A stretch of DNA of 54,654 nt from Suilimivivens sp964393865 (lineage in GTDB: Bacteria; Bacillota; Clostridia; Lachnospirales; Lachnospiraceae): the NCBI GenBank assembly GCA_964393865.1, contig CAYMUW010000020.1, positions 1-54,654 of the forward strand, read 5' to 3'. A program made the position numbers and the translations under genes. The stretch's first letter is position 1. Each line of letters opens with the position of its first letter. The notes under the pieces are model-generated. The model saw only the letters and a program-made list of their open reading frames with translations, was not told where the DNA came from and made no database searches. This document shows positions 1 through 7,525 of this stretch, one piece after another.

Positions 1-26
1 TTCTGTAAAAATTTTTTAAATTTTAC

Positions 27-55
27 TTGTCAAACCATGCATATTCATGTATAAT
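27..55 (+). promoter_or_regulatory. Promoter of the tRNA-Gln gene
   Basis: A -35 box TTGTCA (27-32) and a perfect -10 box TATAAT (50-55) are separated by 17 bases, and the tRNA begins 18 bases after the -10. This is a near-consensus housekeeping sigma-A type promoter. Confidence 0.8.
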
Positions 56-73
56 ACCAAAAGTGATGAATAA

Positions 74-145
74 AGGGCTATCGCCAAACGGTAAGGCAAC
101 GGACTCTGACTCCGTCATTTCAAGGTTCGAATCCTTGTAGCCCTG
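74..145 (+). tRNA. tRNA-Gln (anticodon CTG)
   Basis: A 72-base cloverleaf can be folded by eye. The acceptor stem AGGGCTA pairs with TAGCCCT and is followed by discriminator G; no CCA is encoded. The anticodon stem ACGGA/TCCGT encloses the loop CTCTGAC, giving anticodon CTG. The T arm carries GGTTCGAATCC. The overall sequence resembles bacterial glutamine tRNAs. It has its own promoter and is followed at once by a terminator, so it appears to be a single-gene transcript. Confidence 0.95.
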
Positions 146-149
146 CTTT

Positions 150-178
150 AAGCCATGAGTGTTACTCATGGCTTTTTG
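150..178 (+). terminator. Rho-independent terminator of tRNA-Gln
   Basis: The arms AGCCATGAG (151-159) and CTCATGGCT (165-173) form a 9-bp perfect stem with a 5-base loop, followed by a T run. Confidence 0.85.
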
Positions 179-244
179 TATGAGCCGGTTTAGGAATGAA
201 AGGAAATATTAAGAGAAATTAAGAAACTAAATATTGGATATATA

Positions 245-273
245 TTGCTTTTCCGTAATAAATATTGTATTAT
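245..273 (+). promoter_or_regulatory. Probable promoter of the secreted repeat-protein gene
   Basis: TTGCTT (245-250) and TATTAT (268-273) are separated by exactly 17 bases, about 70 bases before the start codon at 343. The surrounding region is AT-rich. Confidence 0.5.
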
Positions 274-342
274 GAGTTTACATAATAATTCCATTATGGT
301 AATCTGTCTGTAACATTTATGATATTTAACGGAGGCGTGGTT

Positions 343-1410
343 ATGAAAAGGTATAGGATTGCAAAAATATGTATGCCACTTTGCCTGATACTGGGAATGA
401 TGATTGTTTCGGGAAATCAGCTTAAGGCTCAGGCAGCGGAGACGGTGGCAACGGTAACAGGAACAATTTCGTCAGGAACAACGGCAGAGCTGCTTCAGCT
501 TTCTACCAAGGACGGCAAGATGGAAATCAAGCTGGACAGCGGAACAGATACCAGCACCTGCAAAATATTACTTCCGGGGAATCAAATCAGTGTTTCCGTA
601 TCTCATGGATCCGATGGATATCTTCATGCAGTGAAGATTACCAGTGATACACAGGCCCCTACGGTTACCATTGACTCCACAACAACTGCTACCGTAACGG
701 GAACAATAGGCAAAGATACGAAGGATGATCTTTTATACTTTAAAACGCCTCAGGGAGAGATGCAGATTAAGCTTGATACAACCACTAACATGAGCGGATG
801 TTCTGTTCTTGTCGTGGACAAGACCTATAGCATAACCTGTGCCAGAGGCTCTGATGCTTATATGCATGCAATCAGCATTTCCGATGCAGTGGAGACTACA
901 ACCACAGGAATCTCCACATCTTCACTTACGCCTGCACCGGCAGCAGCGGTAACAGTTGCCACTACATCAGTTACTGGGACGGTGGATAGCAGTACTAAGG
1001 AAGACCTGTTATATTTGACCACCAAGGATGGCGTAATGCAGATTGTAATTGACAGCAATACGGATTCCAGAAGCGGTATGGTTCTCACGCCCGGTAATAA
1101 ATTAACGGTTTCCGTTTACCGCGGTTCGGATGCGTATATGCATGCCGCCAGTATTGTGGGAGTTAAGGATGGCGCCTCTTCGGCAACTGTTGACACATCC
1201 TCCACTTCAACGGTTAAGGGAACTGTAGTAAGTAAATCAAATGAGAATATTCTCTATCTTAAGACAGCTCAGGGAGAGATGGAGCTTAAGCTTGACAAAG
1301 TAGCATCTGTCAGCGGCTGTAAGGTTTTTGTCAGCGGCAAGCAGCTTACCGTAACCTGTGCGAGAGGTTCTGATGCTTATATGCATGCAATCAATATTAC
1401 AGGAGCTTAA
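343..1410 (+). CDS. Secreted protein of four tandem ~65-residue repeats, function unknown
   Basis: The start is placed at ATG 343 because GGAGG (331-335) lies 7 bases upstream and the product then opens with a signal peptide: basic MKRYR, a hydrophobic core, and an AQA-AE cleavage region near residue 32. The 355-residue product is almost entirely four copies of a ~65-residue unit (mature residues about 36-100, 116-180, 208-272, 289-353). They are joined by Thr/Ser/Ala-rich linkers. Each copy begins (A/S)TVxGT, has an acidic (D/E)xLLxLxTxxGxMxIKLD core and ends GSDAYMHAxxI. The strand-rich pattern suggests a small beta-barrel, but I do not recognise the family. No LPXTG motif or cell-wall-binding module is seen, so it is probably released or held non-covalently. 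It is monocistronic, with its own promoter and terminator. Confidence 0.8.
   Translation: MKRYRIAKICMPLCLILGMMIVSGNQLKAQAAETVATVTGTISSGTTAELLQLSTKDGKMEIKLDSGTDTSTCKILLPGNQISVSVSHGSDGYLHAVKITSDTQAPTVTIDSTTTATVTGTIGKDTKDDLLYFKTPQGEMQIKLDTTTNMSGCSVLVVDKTYSITCARGSDAYMHAISISDAVETTTTGISTSSLTPAPAAAVTVATTSVTGTVDSSTKEDLLYLTTKDGVMQIVIDSNTDSRSGMVLTPGNKLTVSVYRGSDAYMHAASIVGVKDGASSATVDTSSTSTVKGTVVSKSNENILYLKTAQGEMELKLDKVASVSGCKVFVSGKQLTVTCARGSDAYMHAINITGA
448..1401 (+). repeat. Four tandem in-frame repeats encoding ~65-residue units
   Basis: The units lie at about 448-642, 688-882, 964-1158 and 1207-1401, each encoding a copy ending in GSDxYxHA. Units 2 and 4 remain very similar at the DNA level over their last ~45 bases (about 834-879 and 1353-1398), which suggests recent duplication or gene conversion. 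Confidence 0.85.
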
Positions 1411-1425
1411 TACATAAACAGGATG

Positions 1426-1454
1426 ACTCCGGCAGATTTTCTGTCGGAGTTTTT
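1426..1454 (+). terminator. Rho-independent terminator after the repeat-protein gene
   Basis: The arms ACTCCGGCAG (1426-1435) and CTGTCGGAGT (1441-1450) pair over 10 bp with one G-T wobble and are followed by a T run. Confidence 0.85.
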
Positions 1455-1506
1455 ATGTTGCAGGAAAAAAATTTAAAATAAGATACTGTTTCTTTGAGAA
1501 AGTTCA

Positions 1507-1515
1507 TGCTATAAT
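1507..1515 (+). promoter_or_regulatory. Extended -10 promoter of the thioesterase gene
   Basis: TGCTATAAT is a full extended -10 element 34 bases before the start codon. No good -35 box lies 16-18 bases upstream. Confidence 0.5.
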
Positions 1516-1548
1516 CAGTACTATTAACGCAAAAGGAAGGGAAAGCTC

Positions 1549-2262
1549 ATGTATACCTGTCAAAGCAGAATCAGATACAGTGAAACGGATGAGACCGGAC
1601 ATCTGCGGCTTCAATCCTTGCTGGATTATTTTCAGGACTGCTCAATATTTCATTCCGAAGATATCGGTCTGGGTCTGGAATACTGCAAGGAGCATCATGT
1701 GGTGTGGGTAATGTCCTCCTGGCAGATTGTGGTGGAACGATATCCTGCCATGGGAGAAAATGTAACAATCGGAACCCTGCCTTATGATTTCAAGGGCTTT
1801 GTAGGATACAGAAATTTTCTGATGACAGATGCGGAGGGAAAAAAGCTGGCTTATGCCAATACCATATGGAGTCTGCTAAATATTGAAACAGGGAAGCCTG
1901 CCGTTCCTGATGAAAATATGCGTAAGGGATATAGATTGGAGCCTAAGCTGGATATGGAATATGCTCCCAGAAAAATAAAGGTTCCGGAGAATTGCATAGT
2001 GGGGGAAGCCGTTCAAATTAAAAAACATCATTTGGACACCAATCATCATGTCAACAACGGACAGTTTATCAGGATAGCCATGGATGCTTTGGGACAGGAT
2101 TATCAGGTTGCCCAGCTCAGAGCGGAATATAAAAAGCAGGTTATGCTTGGAGAAGTGCTTACGCCATATCTTTCCGAGACGGAGGAAGGCAGGCACGTGG
2201 TTGTTTTAAACAATACAGAGGGTGACGTATGCTGCATTGTGGAGCTTGCGGAAGGAAAATAG
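1549..2262 (+). CDS. Acyl-ACP thioesterase
   Basis: This 237-residue protein belongs to the bacterial acyl-[acyl-carrier-protein] thioesterase family (FatA/FatB-like, double hot-dog fold). The family hydrolyses the acyl-ACP thioester to release free fatty acid in the cytoplasm. The first hot-dog domain begins YSETDETGHLRLQSLLDYFQD (from residue 10). The second carries the family active-site motif D163-T-N165-H-H167-V-N-N170, followed by a short helix. Length fits the bacterial members. The start has AAGGAAGG upstream. It has its own extended -10 promoter, and the sequence after its stop folds strongly (see 2262-2424). Chain-length preference cannot be read from the sequence. Confidence 0.9.
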   Translation: MYTCQSRIRYSETDETGHLRLQSLLDYFQDCSIFHSEDIGLGLEYCKEHHVVWVMSSWQIVVERYPAMGENVTIGTLPYDFKGFVGYRNFLMTDAEGKKLAYANTIWSLLNIETGKPAVPDENMRKGYRLEPKLDMEYAPRKIKVPENCIVGEAVQIKKHHLDTNHHVNNGQFIRIAMDALGQDYQVAQLRAEYKKQVMLGEVLTPYLSETEEGRHVVVLNNTEGDVCCIVELAEGK

Positions 2263-2398
2263 ATTGAAAAATCACTCTGATGAGCTGATTTTTCAATCGA
2301 CAATTTGAGTCAGAGCCTCAAATTACCTTAAACGCAGTCGGAAATCTGAAATTTCCTATGCGTGTCATCGCAATAAATTGCTCTGACATGGGAAATAG
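2262..2398 (+). other. Structured intergenic element with possible loop-loop pairing
   Basis: This gap contains nested complementary segments. Hairpin 1 has 13-bp perfect arms at 2262-2274 and 2286-2298; its arm starts in the thioesterase stop codon. Hairpin 2 has 8-bp perfect arms at 2302-2309 and 2317-2324 with loop TCAGAGC. A third, GGAAAT/ATTTCC, lies at 2340-2345 and 2351-2356. The loop of hairpin 1 contains CTCTGA, complementary to TCAGAG in the loop of hairpin 2. The same hairpin 2 loop is also fully complementary to GCTCTGA at 2380-2386. A competing helix can join TTTCC (2352-2356) to GGAAA (2391-2395). There is no T run after any hairpin, so this is not a simple terminator. Its function is unknown. 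Confidence 0.5.
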
Positions 2399-2424
2399 TG
2401 TGAGAAGAATTTGAGAGGATTAAA

Positions 2425-3270
2425 ATGATAAAATTAGGAAAAAGGCAGGATTTAAAGATTATCAAAAGGGTAGAATTTGGTGTTTATTTGTCGGAACAGG
2501 ACAGTGATGCGGGGACAAGCCCTGAAAAGATTCTTTTGCCGGCAAAGGAAGTGCCTGCTGATGCACAAATAGGGGACAGCTTGTCGGTATTTATCTATCG
2601 GGATTCCAAGGACCGGTTGATTGCCACCACAAGAGAGACCTCTCTGGAGGTAGGACAGCTGGCGCTGCTTAGGGTGAAGGAAGTTGGAAAGATCGGCGCT
2701 TTTCTTGAGTGGGAGCTGGAAAAGGATCTGCTTCTCCCTTTTAAGGAGCAGACAGTCAGAGTAAGACCCAATGATCAATGTCTGGTGGCGCTGTATGTGG
2801 ATAAAAGCGGAAGACTGTGTACCACTATGAAGATTTATTCGTATTTGGAGAAGGAAAGTCCTTATCAGAAGGATGATAAGGTGGAGGGACTGGTTTATGA
2901 AATCAGTGAAAGGTTCGGCGCTTTTGTGGCGGTGGACAACAGGTATAGCGGGCTGATTCCTGCAAGGGAGCCGGCAAAAGGCATTCAGGTGGGGGATAAG
3001 GTTCAGGCGAGAGTTGCCGGTGTCCTGGACGACGGTAAACTGACCTTAAGTCTCCGGGAGAAGGCCTATATTCAGTCGGGCAGGGATGCAGAGCAGATCA
3101 TGCAAATGTTGGAGGAGGCAGGTGGAATGCTTCCGTTCAATGATAAGGCCGACCCAGAACTGATACGGGAAAAAACCGGTATGAGTAAAAATGAGTTTAA
3201 GCGGGCTGTGGGACATCTTTATAAGCAGCATCTCATTGTGATTGAACCTGAGAGCATCAGAAAGGCATAG
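2425..3270 (+). CDS. cvfB: S1-domain RNA-binding regulator, CvfB/YitL family
   Basis: This 281-residue cytoplasmic protein matches the CvfB (B. subtilis YitL) family in length and layout: three S1-like OB-fold modules followed by a C-terminal winged helix. The first module (about residues 1-65) begins MIKLGKRQDLKIIKRVEFGVYL, the second covers about 70-135, and the third (about 150-210) has the canonical VYEISERFGAFVAV and KLTLSLRE motifs. The winged helix lies around 225-281. In staphylococci the family affects virulence-factor expression through RNA binding. The role here is presumably post-transcriptional regulation but is not defined. GAGAGG precedes the start. The downstream CPBP gene follows after 11 bases, so the two are probably co-transcribed. 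Confidence 0.85.
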   Translation: MIKLGKRQDLKIIKRVEFGVYLSEQDSDAGTSPEKILLPAKEVPADAQIGDSLSVFIYRDSKDRLIATTRETSLEVGQLALLRVKEVGKIGAFLEWELEKDLLLPFKEQTVRVRPNDQCLVALYVDKSGRLCTTMKIYSYLEKESPYQKDDKVEGLVYEISERFGAFVAVDNRYSGLIPAREPAKGIQVGDKVQARVAGVLDDGKLTLSLREKAYIQSGRDAEQIMQMLEEAGGMLPFNDKADPELIREKTGMSKNEFKRAVGHLYKQHLIVIEPESIRKA

Positions 3271-3281
3271 GAGGAACGGAT

Positions 3282-4280
3282 ATGAACGGAAGAAGAGCAA
3301 ACTGGGTTTTCCTGATTACCATATTAAGCAGTCTTTTGGCAGCTGTTTTGGCTGCGCTGTTCTTTCCGTGGGTGGCTGATAGTCTGCTGAGTGCCAATTT
3401 GCTTACAGAATTGGCGGTAGTGGTTCCGGGATTGATCTTTGTGTTGGCGTCAAGGGAAAGGATATTTAGCTTTCTGGGATTTCATAAGATGAAGATTGGT
3501 TCTGTTTTTATGGTGGGATTGTTTACCTTTTTATCTATGCCGCTTATTACGCTTATGAATGTGTTTTCACAGATATGGGTAGAAAACGAAACAGTTGCCA
3601 TGATGGAAAGCTACAATGTAGAAAACATGCCCTTTTGGCAAATGTTTCTTTCGCTGGCAGTCATTGCCCCGTTGTTTGAAGAGGTGATATGCCGGGGAAT
3701 TTTCTATCGCTCCTACAGAAGATCGGGAAGTGCTTTTAAGGCAATGCTGCTTTCTGCGCTGCTTTTTGCGCTTCTTCATATGAATTTTAATCAGGCGGCA
3801 TATGCCTTTGTGATGGGTATTATGGCGGTTCTGCTGGTTGAGGCTGCGGGAAGTCTGTGGTCTTCGGTTATTTATCATGGCTTGATTAATGCAAGTTCTT
3901 GTATCGTCATGTATGCGAATTTAAAGGTCAACCCTGAAGTGTTCAGCGAGCAGGTGGAAATTACATCTGGACTTTTGATGTACATGATCGGGGCATATCT
4001 GATATTGACAGCAATATTTCTTCCTATGGCGTTTGCCGTGCTTGCGTGGATCGGAAGACATGAGGGAAGAGAGGGCGCATTGACTGCAATTTGGAGAGAC
4101 CGGAAATGGGCGCCTGAAATGTATAGGAACAAAAAAGGAAAAATGAAAAAGGATAAGCTTATTACGGTACCTCTGATACTTGCGCTTATCCTTTGCGCTC
4201 TTGCAATGACAAATATTTTGTTTCGGTTTCTTTCCGATATTGTATTGCCCCGGATCATACAAAATACCGGTGCAATGTAA
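3282..4280 (+). CDS. CPBP-family intramembrane metalloprotease
   Basis: This 332-residue multi-pass membrane protein has the complete motif set of the CPBP (Abi/CAAX-protease-like) family: E133-E134-xxx-R138, H166-xxx-N170 and H199-xxx-N203, all within predicted membrane helices. These residues form the metal-dependent glutamyl active site in characterised relatives such as Rce1. Substrates cannot be inferred; relatives process prenylated proteins, peptides or bacteriocin-related targets. A basic cytosolic stretch (about 255-285) precedes a last membrane helix. GGAGG lies just before the ATG and the gene follows cvfB by 11 bases. The first plausible terminator on this strand is at 4517-4560, so the transcript may run right through the antisense yjfB gene. 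Confidence 0.85.
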   Translation: MNGRRANWVFLITILSSLLAAVLAALFFPWVADSLLSANLLTELAVVVPGLIFVLASRERIFSFLGFHKMKIGSVFMVGLFTFLSMPLITLMNVFSQIWVENETVAMMESYNVENMPFWQMFLSLAVIAPLFEEVICRGIFYRSYRRSGSAFKAMLLSALLFALLHMNFNQAAYAFVMGIMAVLLVEAAGSLWSSVIYHGLINASSCIVMYANLKVNPEVFSEQVEITSGLLMYMIGAYLILTAIFLPMAFAVLAWIGRHEGREGALTAIWRDRKWAPEMYRNKKGKMKKDKLITVPLILALILCALAMTNILFRFLSDIVLPRIIQNTGAM

Positions 4281-4282
4281 AT

Positions 4283-4471
4283 TTAGACATACATGTCGAA
4301 ATTGCTGCCTACAGCCGGATTGACTGACAGCTCCATAGAGCGATCCATCATATTAATCAGGCTCTCACCAGCGGCTTCCGAGCTTTCCAATGCTTTGTCT
4401 AAAACAGCAATGCCTACTTTGCCGGACAGCTCCACATTGGCCAGAGCGGTTGATAATTCGGGTATATTCAT
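4283..4471 (-). CDS. yjfB: YjfB-family putative motility protein
   Basis: This is a 62-residue protein starting MNIPELSTALAN and ending NFDMYV. It matches the small YjfB motility-protein family (Pfam YjfB_motility), which is found beside or co-regulated with flagellar genes in Firmicutes and has no established biochemical role. The start is chosen at 4471 because GAAAGGAGTG sits just upstream on the minus strand; an upstream in-frame ATG (4519) lacks such a site. The gene is short, amphipathic and without a signal peptide. It is convergent with the CPBP gene, whose stop is only 2 bases from its own. The window's flagellar genes (16.4-18.4 kb, 21.5 kb) support motility in this organism. Confidence 0.8.
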   Translation of the reverse strand: MNIPELSTALANVELSGKVGIAVLDKALESSEAAGESLINMMDRSMELSVNPAVGSNFDMYV

Positions 4472-4506
4472 CTGATCACTCCTTTCGAATTTTTGATGAT
4501 TATGTA

Positions 4507-4515
4507 TAAAGTATA
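4507..4515 (-). promoter_or_regulatory. Possible extended -10 promoter of yjfB
   Basis: On the minus strand TATACT (4510-4515) is preceded by TG one base away, about 32 bases before the RBS-selected start. No convincing -35 box and no sigma-28 motif (TAAA then GCCGATAA) were found. The -35 region coincides with the plus-strand terminator hairpin. Confidence 0.3.
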
Positions 4516-4516
4516 T

Positions 4517-4560
4517 CACAGACAGGTGAAAAAAGGAATGCCTGTCTGTGTTTATTTTTG
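4517..4560 (+). terminator. Terminator-like hairpin downstream of CPBP gene, beyond yjfB
   Basis: CACAGACAGG (4517-4526) and CCTGTCTGTG (4541-4550) form a 10-bp perfect stem followed by TTTATTTTTG, which points to termination of plus-strand transcription. It lies 237 bases after the CPBP stop, on the far side of the antisense yjfB gene. Confidence 0.6.
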
Positions 4561-4750
4561 TATAGGATTACTAGAAAAAAACAAGGAAAAAAGTGGCAAA
4601 AAACATTAAAATTATACAAAAACTTCTTAAATAGTGGTAGATTTTTTTGTACATTTATATTAAAATTGAAAGTGACTTTTTGGGTATAGGTCTAATGGGG
4701 TTAATTTTTTGTTTAAATTGTATTATGTTTTTTAGTAAGGAGAGAGGTAT

Positions 4751-5836
4751 ATGATTTCAAATCAGATTTTGCAGAATACGATTGATGGGTTAAAGGACAT
4801 AGCCAGAGTGGATTTTTGCGTTATGGATACAGATGGGAAGGAAAGCGCTTCCACCACAGCCAATATGTCGGGATGTGCACAGGAGGCGGCAGAATTTGGA
4901 AAGTCCCCCGCGGATTCTCAGGAAATCAAGGGGTTTCAGTATTTTAAGATATATGATGAACAGCAGTTGGAGTATATCCTGATAGCGGCCGGTACAGGAG
5001 AAAGTGTATATATGGCAGGGAAGATGGCGGCATTTCAGATACAAAATCTTCTTGTGGCCTATAAGGAGCGTTTTGATAAGGATAACTTTATCAAGAACCT
5101 GCTTCTTGACAATCTGCTCCTCATTGATATATACAGCCGTGCAAAGAAGCTGCATATTCAAACAGATGCCAAAAGAGTGGTTATGATTGTGGAAACCGCA
5201 GCAGGACGGGATAACAATGTACTTGAAGCTATGCGTACCTTCCTTGGGGGTACTAGAGATTTTGTTACGGCCGTGGATGAGAATAATGTGATTGTGGTTA
5301 AGGACTTGTCGGAGGGAGACAGCGCCGGTGAGATTGAAAAGGCGGCTGCAAGCATTGAACACTTCCTTCGTAAAGAAAAAATGTCGGGCATTCATATAGC
5401 TTATGGAACGGTAGTAAAAGAAATCAAAGAAGTAAGCCGCTCCTATAAGGAAGCCAAGATGGCGATGGATGTAGGGAAAATATTCTTTGACGAAAGGAAT
5501 ATTATTGCTTATAGTAAACTGGGAATTGGACGTTTGATTTACCAGCTTCCCATTCCACTGTGCAAAATGTTTATCAAGGAAATTTTCGGCGGTAAAAGTC
5601 CTGACGATTTTGACGAGGAAACACTGACAACAATCAATAAGTTTTTCGAGAATAGCTTAAATGTGTCAGAAACATCCAGGCAGCTGTTTATACATAGAAA
5701 TACGCTGGTATATCGTCTTGATAAGCTTCAAAAGAATACGGGGCTGGATCTTCGTGTGTTTGAGGATGCCATCACCTTCCGTATCGCATTGATGGTTGTG
5801 AAATATATGAATTACATGGAAAGCTTTGAATATTAA
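4751..5836 (+). CDS. PucR/CdaR-type transcriptional regulator
   Basis: This 361-residue cytoplasmic regulator ends in a PucR-type helix-turn-helix (about residues 300-352: NKFFENSLNVSETSRQLFIHRNTLVYRLDKL, split here as ENSLNVSETSRQL then HRNTLVYRLDKL). This is the hallmark of the CdaR/PucR family, whose members respond to small metabolites. The central region (about 110-290) fits the GGDEF-like domain of this family, and residues 1-100 form an unrecognised sensory segment. AAGGAGAG precedes the ATG. A 230-base AT-rich leader separates it from yjfB. The ligand is unknown. It sits directly upstream of ftsE, with a 32-base gap and no terminator between, so it may be co-transcribed with the division genes. 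Confidence 0.8.
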   Translation: MISNQILQNTIDGLKDIARVDFCVMDTDGKESASTTANMSGCAQEAAEFGKSPADSQEIKGFQYFKIYDEQQLEYILIAAGTGESVYMAGKMAAFQIQNLLVAYKERFDKDNFIKNLLLDNLLLIDIYSRAKKLHIQTDAKRVVMIVETAAGRDNNVLEAMRTFLGGTRDFVTAVDENNVIVVKDLSEGDSAGEIEKAAASIEHFLRKEKMSGIHIAYGTVVKEIKEVSRSYKEAKMAMDVGKIFFDERNIIAYSKLGIGRLIYQLPIPLCKMFIKEIFGGKSPDDFDEETLTTINKFFENSLNVSETSRQLFIHRNTLVYRLDKLQKNTGLDLRVFEDAITFRIALMVVKYMNYMESFEY

Positions 5837-5868
5837 GACTTAATATTAACGAATAAATACAGAGGTGA

Positions 5869-6621
5869 ATGACTTTGGCAAAGAGTGATGTAAAGAGCAG
5901 AAGAAAAAGAAGACAGGCTTCGGGAAGTGATGAAATCATTACCCTGGAAAACGTAAGCAAGGCATATGCCACAGGTGCACCGGCTTTAAATGGTGTGGAT
6001 CTTCACATCAGAAAGGGCGAATTTGTTTTTATTGTAGGCGACAGCGGTTCCGGTAAATCCACCATGATTAAGCTGCTTCTTCGGGAGCTGGTTCCCTCTG
6101 AGGGAGAAATCAACGTGATGGGTTATGATCTGGTTCGCATCCGCCACAGAAAGATTCCCAAATTCAGAAGAAATCTTGGAATTGTATTTCAGGATTTCCG
6201 TCTGCTTAAGGACAGAAATGTTTATGAGAACGTGGCTTTTGCACAGCGTATTATCCAGGCGTCCAACAAGGAGATTAAGCGGAATGTGCCCAGTATTCTT
6301 GCAACGGTAGGTCTGGCAGGTAAGTATAAGGCAAAGCCCAGGCAGCTTTCCGGCGGTGAGCAGCAGAGAGTTGCCATTGCAAGGGCGCTTGTAAACCGCC
6401 CCAGTATTCTGTTGGCGGATGAGCCGACAGGTAATCTTGATCCCAAGAATTCATGGGAGATCATGAAGCTGCTTGAGCAGATCAATGAGAACGGTACCAC
6501 GGTATTGGTGGTAACGCATAACAGGGAGATAGTCAATGCAATGCAAAAGAGAGTTGTAACCATGAAGAAAGGCGTCATAGTAAGCGACGAGGAAAAGGGT
6601 GGTTATATCGATGAAGATTAA
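5869..6621 (+). CDS. ftsE: Cell-division ABC transporter ATP-binding protein FtsE
   Basis: This 250-residue ABC ATPase forms the FtsEX complex with the next gene, coupling ATP hydrolysis at the division septum to activation of peptidoglycan hydrolases. Walker A is G57-D-S-G-S-G-K-S64; the Q-loop, the signature LSGGEQQRVAIARAL and the Walker B LLADEPTGNLDP follow in order. It is about 20 residues longer than usual because of a basic N-terminal segment (KSRRKRRQ). The ATG at 5869 is only one base from GAGGTG (5862-5867), whereas an in-frame TTG at 5875 is at optimal spacing, so translation may start there. The end overlaps ftsX by 11 bases. Confidence 0.95.
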   Translation: MTLAKSDVKSRRKRRQASGSDEIITLENVSKAYATGAPALNGVDLHIRKGEFVFIVGDSGSGKSTMIKLLLRELVPSEGEINVMGYDLVRIRHRKIPKFRRNLGIVFQDFRLLKDRNVYENVAFAQRIIQASNKEIKRNVPSILATVGLAGKYKAKPRQLSGGEQQRVAIARALVNRPSILLADEPTGNLDPKNSWEIMKLLEQINENGTTVLVVTHNREIVNAMQKRVVTMKKGVIVSDEEKGGYIDED

Positions 6622-7507
6622 TACATTTTTTTATACCATCAAGCAGGGATTTGTCAATATATTTAGGAACAAGTGGTTTTCTCTTGCATCCATAGCAACC
6701 ATTGGAGCCTGCCTGTTTTTGTTCGGTTTGTTTTATTCCATTATCCTGAACTTTCAGAATATAGTGAAAACGGCTCAGCAAGGCGTATGTGTTACGGTGT
6801 TTTTTGATGAAGGAATCAGTCAGGAAAGAATCGAAGAGATTGGCGTACTGATTGATAAGCGTACAGAGGTGTCCAAAAAGGAATTTATCTCTGCGGATGA
6901 GGCATGGGAAAGCTTTAAGGATGATTATCTGCAGGGATATGAGGACGGCTTTACGGAGAATCCTATTCCCAACTCTGCCAATTACGTGATTTACATGAAT
7001 GATGTATCCATGCAGCCGGCTCTGGTAACTTATCTGGAAGGGATAGAGGGAGTCAGGGAAGTAAACAAATCAGAGCTTGTGGCGGTTACCTTAACCGGTG
7101 TGAATGCGCTGATTGCTTATATTTCCGTGGGAATCATTGTCATTTTGCTTGCGGTATCTATTTTCCTGATCAGCAATACGGTAACAATCGGTATTGCCGT
7201 GCGTAAGGAAGAAATCACGATTATGAAGTATATCGGAGCGACGGACTTTTTTGTCAGATCTCCCTTTGTGATCGAGGGTATGATGATCGGTGCGATCGGA
7301 GCGCTGATACCTGTGGGAATTATTTTTGTCCTGTATAATAAGGTTATTGAATATATTATGTCGGAGTTTTCCATGTTGTCAAAGCTGTTGTCCTTTCTTC
7401 CGGTGGAGGATGTGTTTAACACGCTTTTCCCGGTATCCCTGATTATGGGTGTGGGAATTGGCTTCCTTGGAAGTATCACAACAGTCAGAAAGCACTTAAG
7501 AGTATAG
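6611..7507 (+). CDS. ftsX: Cell-division permease-like protein FtsX
   Basis: This 298-residue protein has the FtsX layout: a short N-terminal cytosolic tail, a first membrane helix (about 20-45), an extracellular domain (about 50-165), then three helices around a MacB/FtsX-type domain containing the TIGIAVRKEEITIMKYIGATDFFVRSPFVIEG region (given in part: KEEITIMKYIGATD). FtsX carries no substrate; its extracellular loop transmits FtsE ATPase activity to a wall hydrolase. The ATG at 6611 is preferred because AAGGGTGG sits 8 bases upstream; a GTG at 6599 is in frame but lacks such a site. Translational coupling with ftsE is likely from the overlap. Confidence 0.95.
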   Translation: MKINTFFYTIKQGFVNIFRNKWFSLASIATIGACLFLFGLFYSIILNFQNIVKTAQQGVCVTVFFDEGISQERIEEIGVLIDKRTEVSKKEFISADEAWESFKDDYLQGYEDGFTENPIPNSANYVIYMNDVSMQPALVTYLEGIEGVREVNKSELVAVTLTGVNALIAYISVGIIVILLAVSIFLISNTVTIGIAVRKEEITIMKYIGATDFFVRSPFVIEGMMIGAIGALIPVGIIFVLYNKVIEYIMSEFSMLSKLLSFLPVEDVFNTLFPVSLIMGVGIGFLGSITTVRKHLRV

Positions 7508-7525
7508 CTTAAAACAGAGGTTAGA

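Noticed and set aside
4293..4475. A 60-codon plus-strand frame opposite yjfB
   Set aside because: It is the antisense of the YjfB gene, which has a clear RBS and family match; the plus frame has neither.
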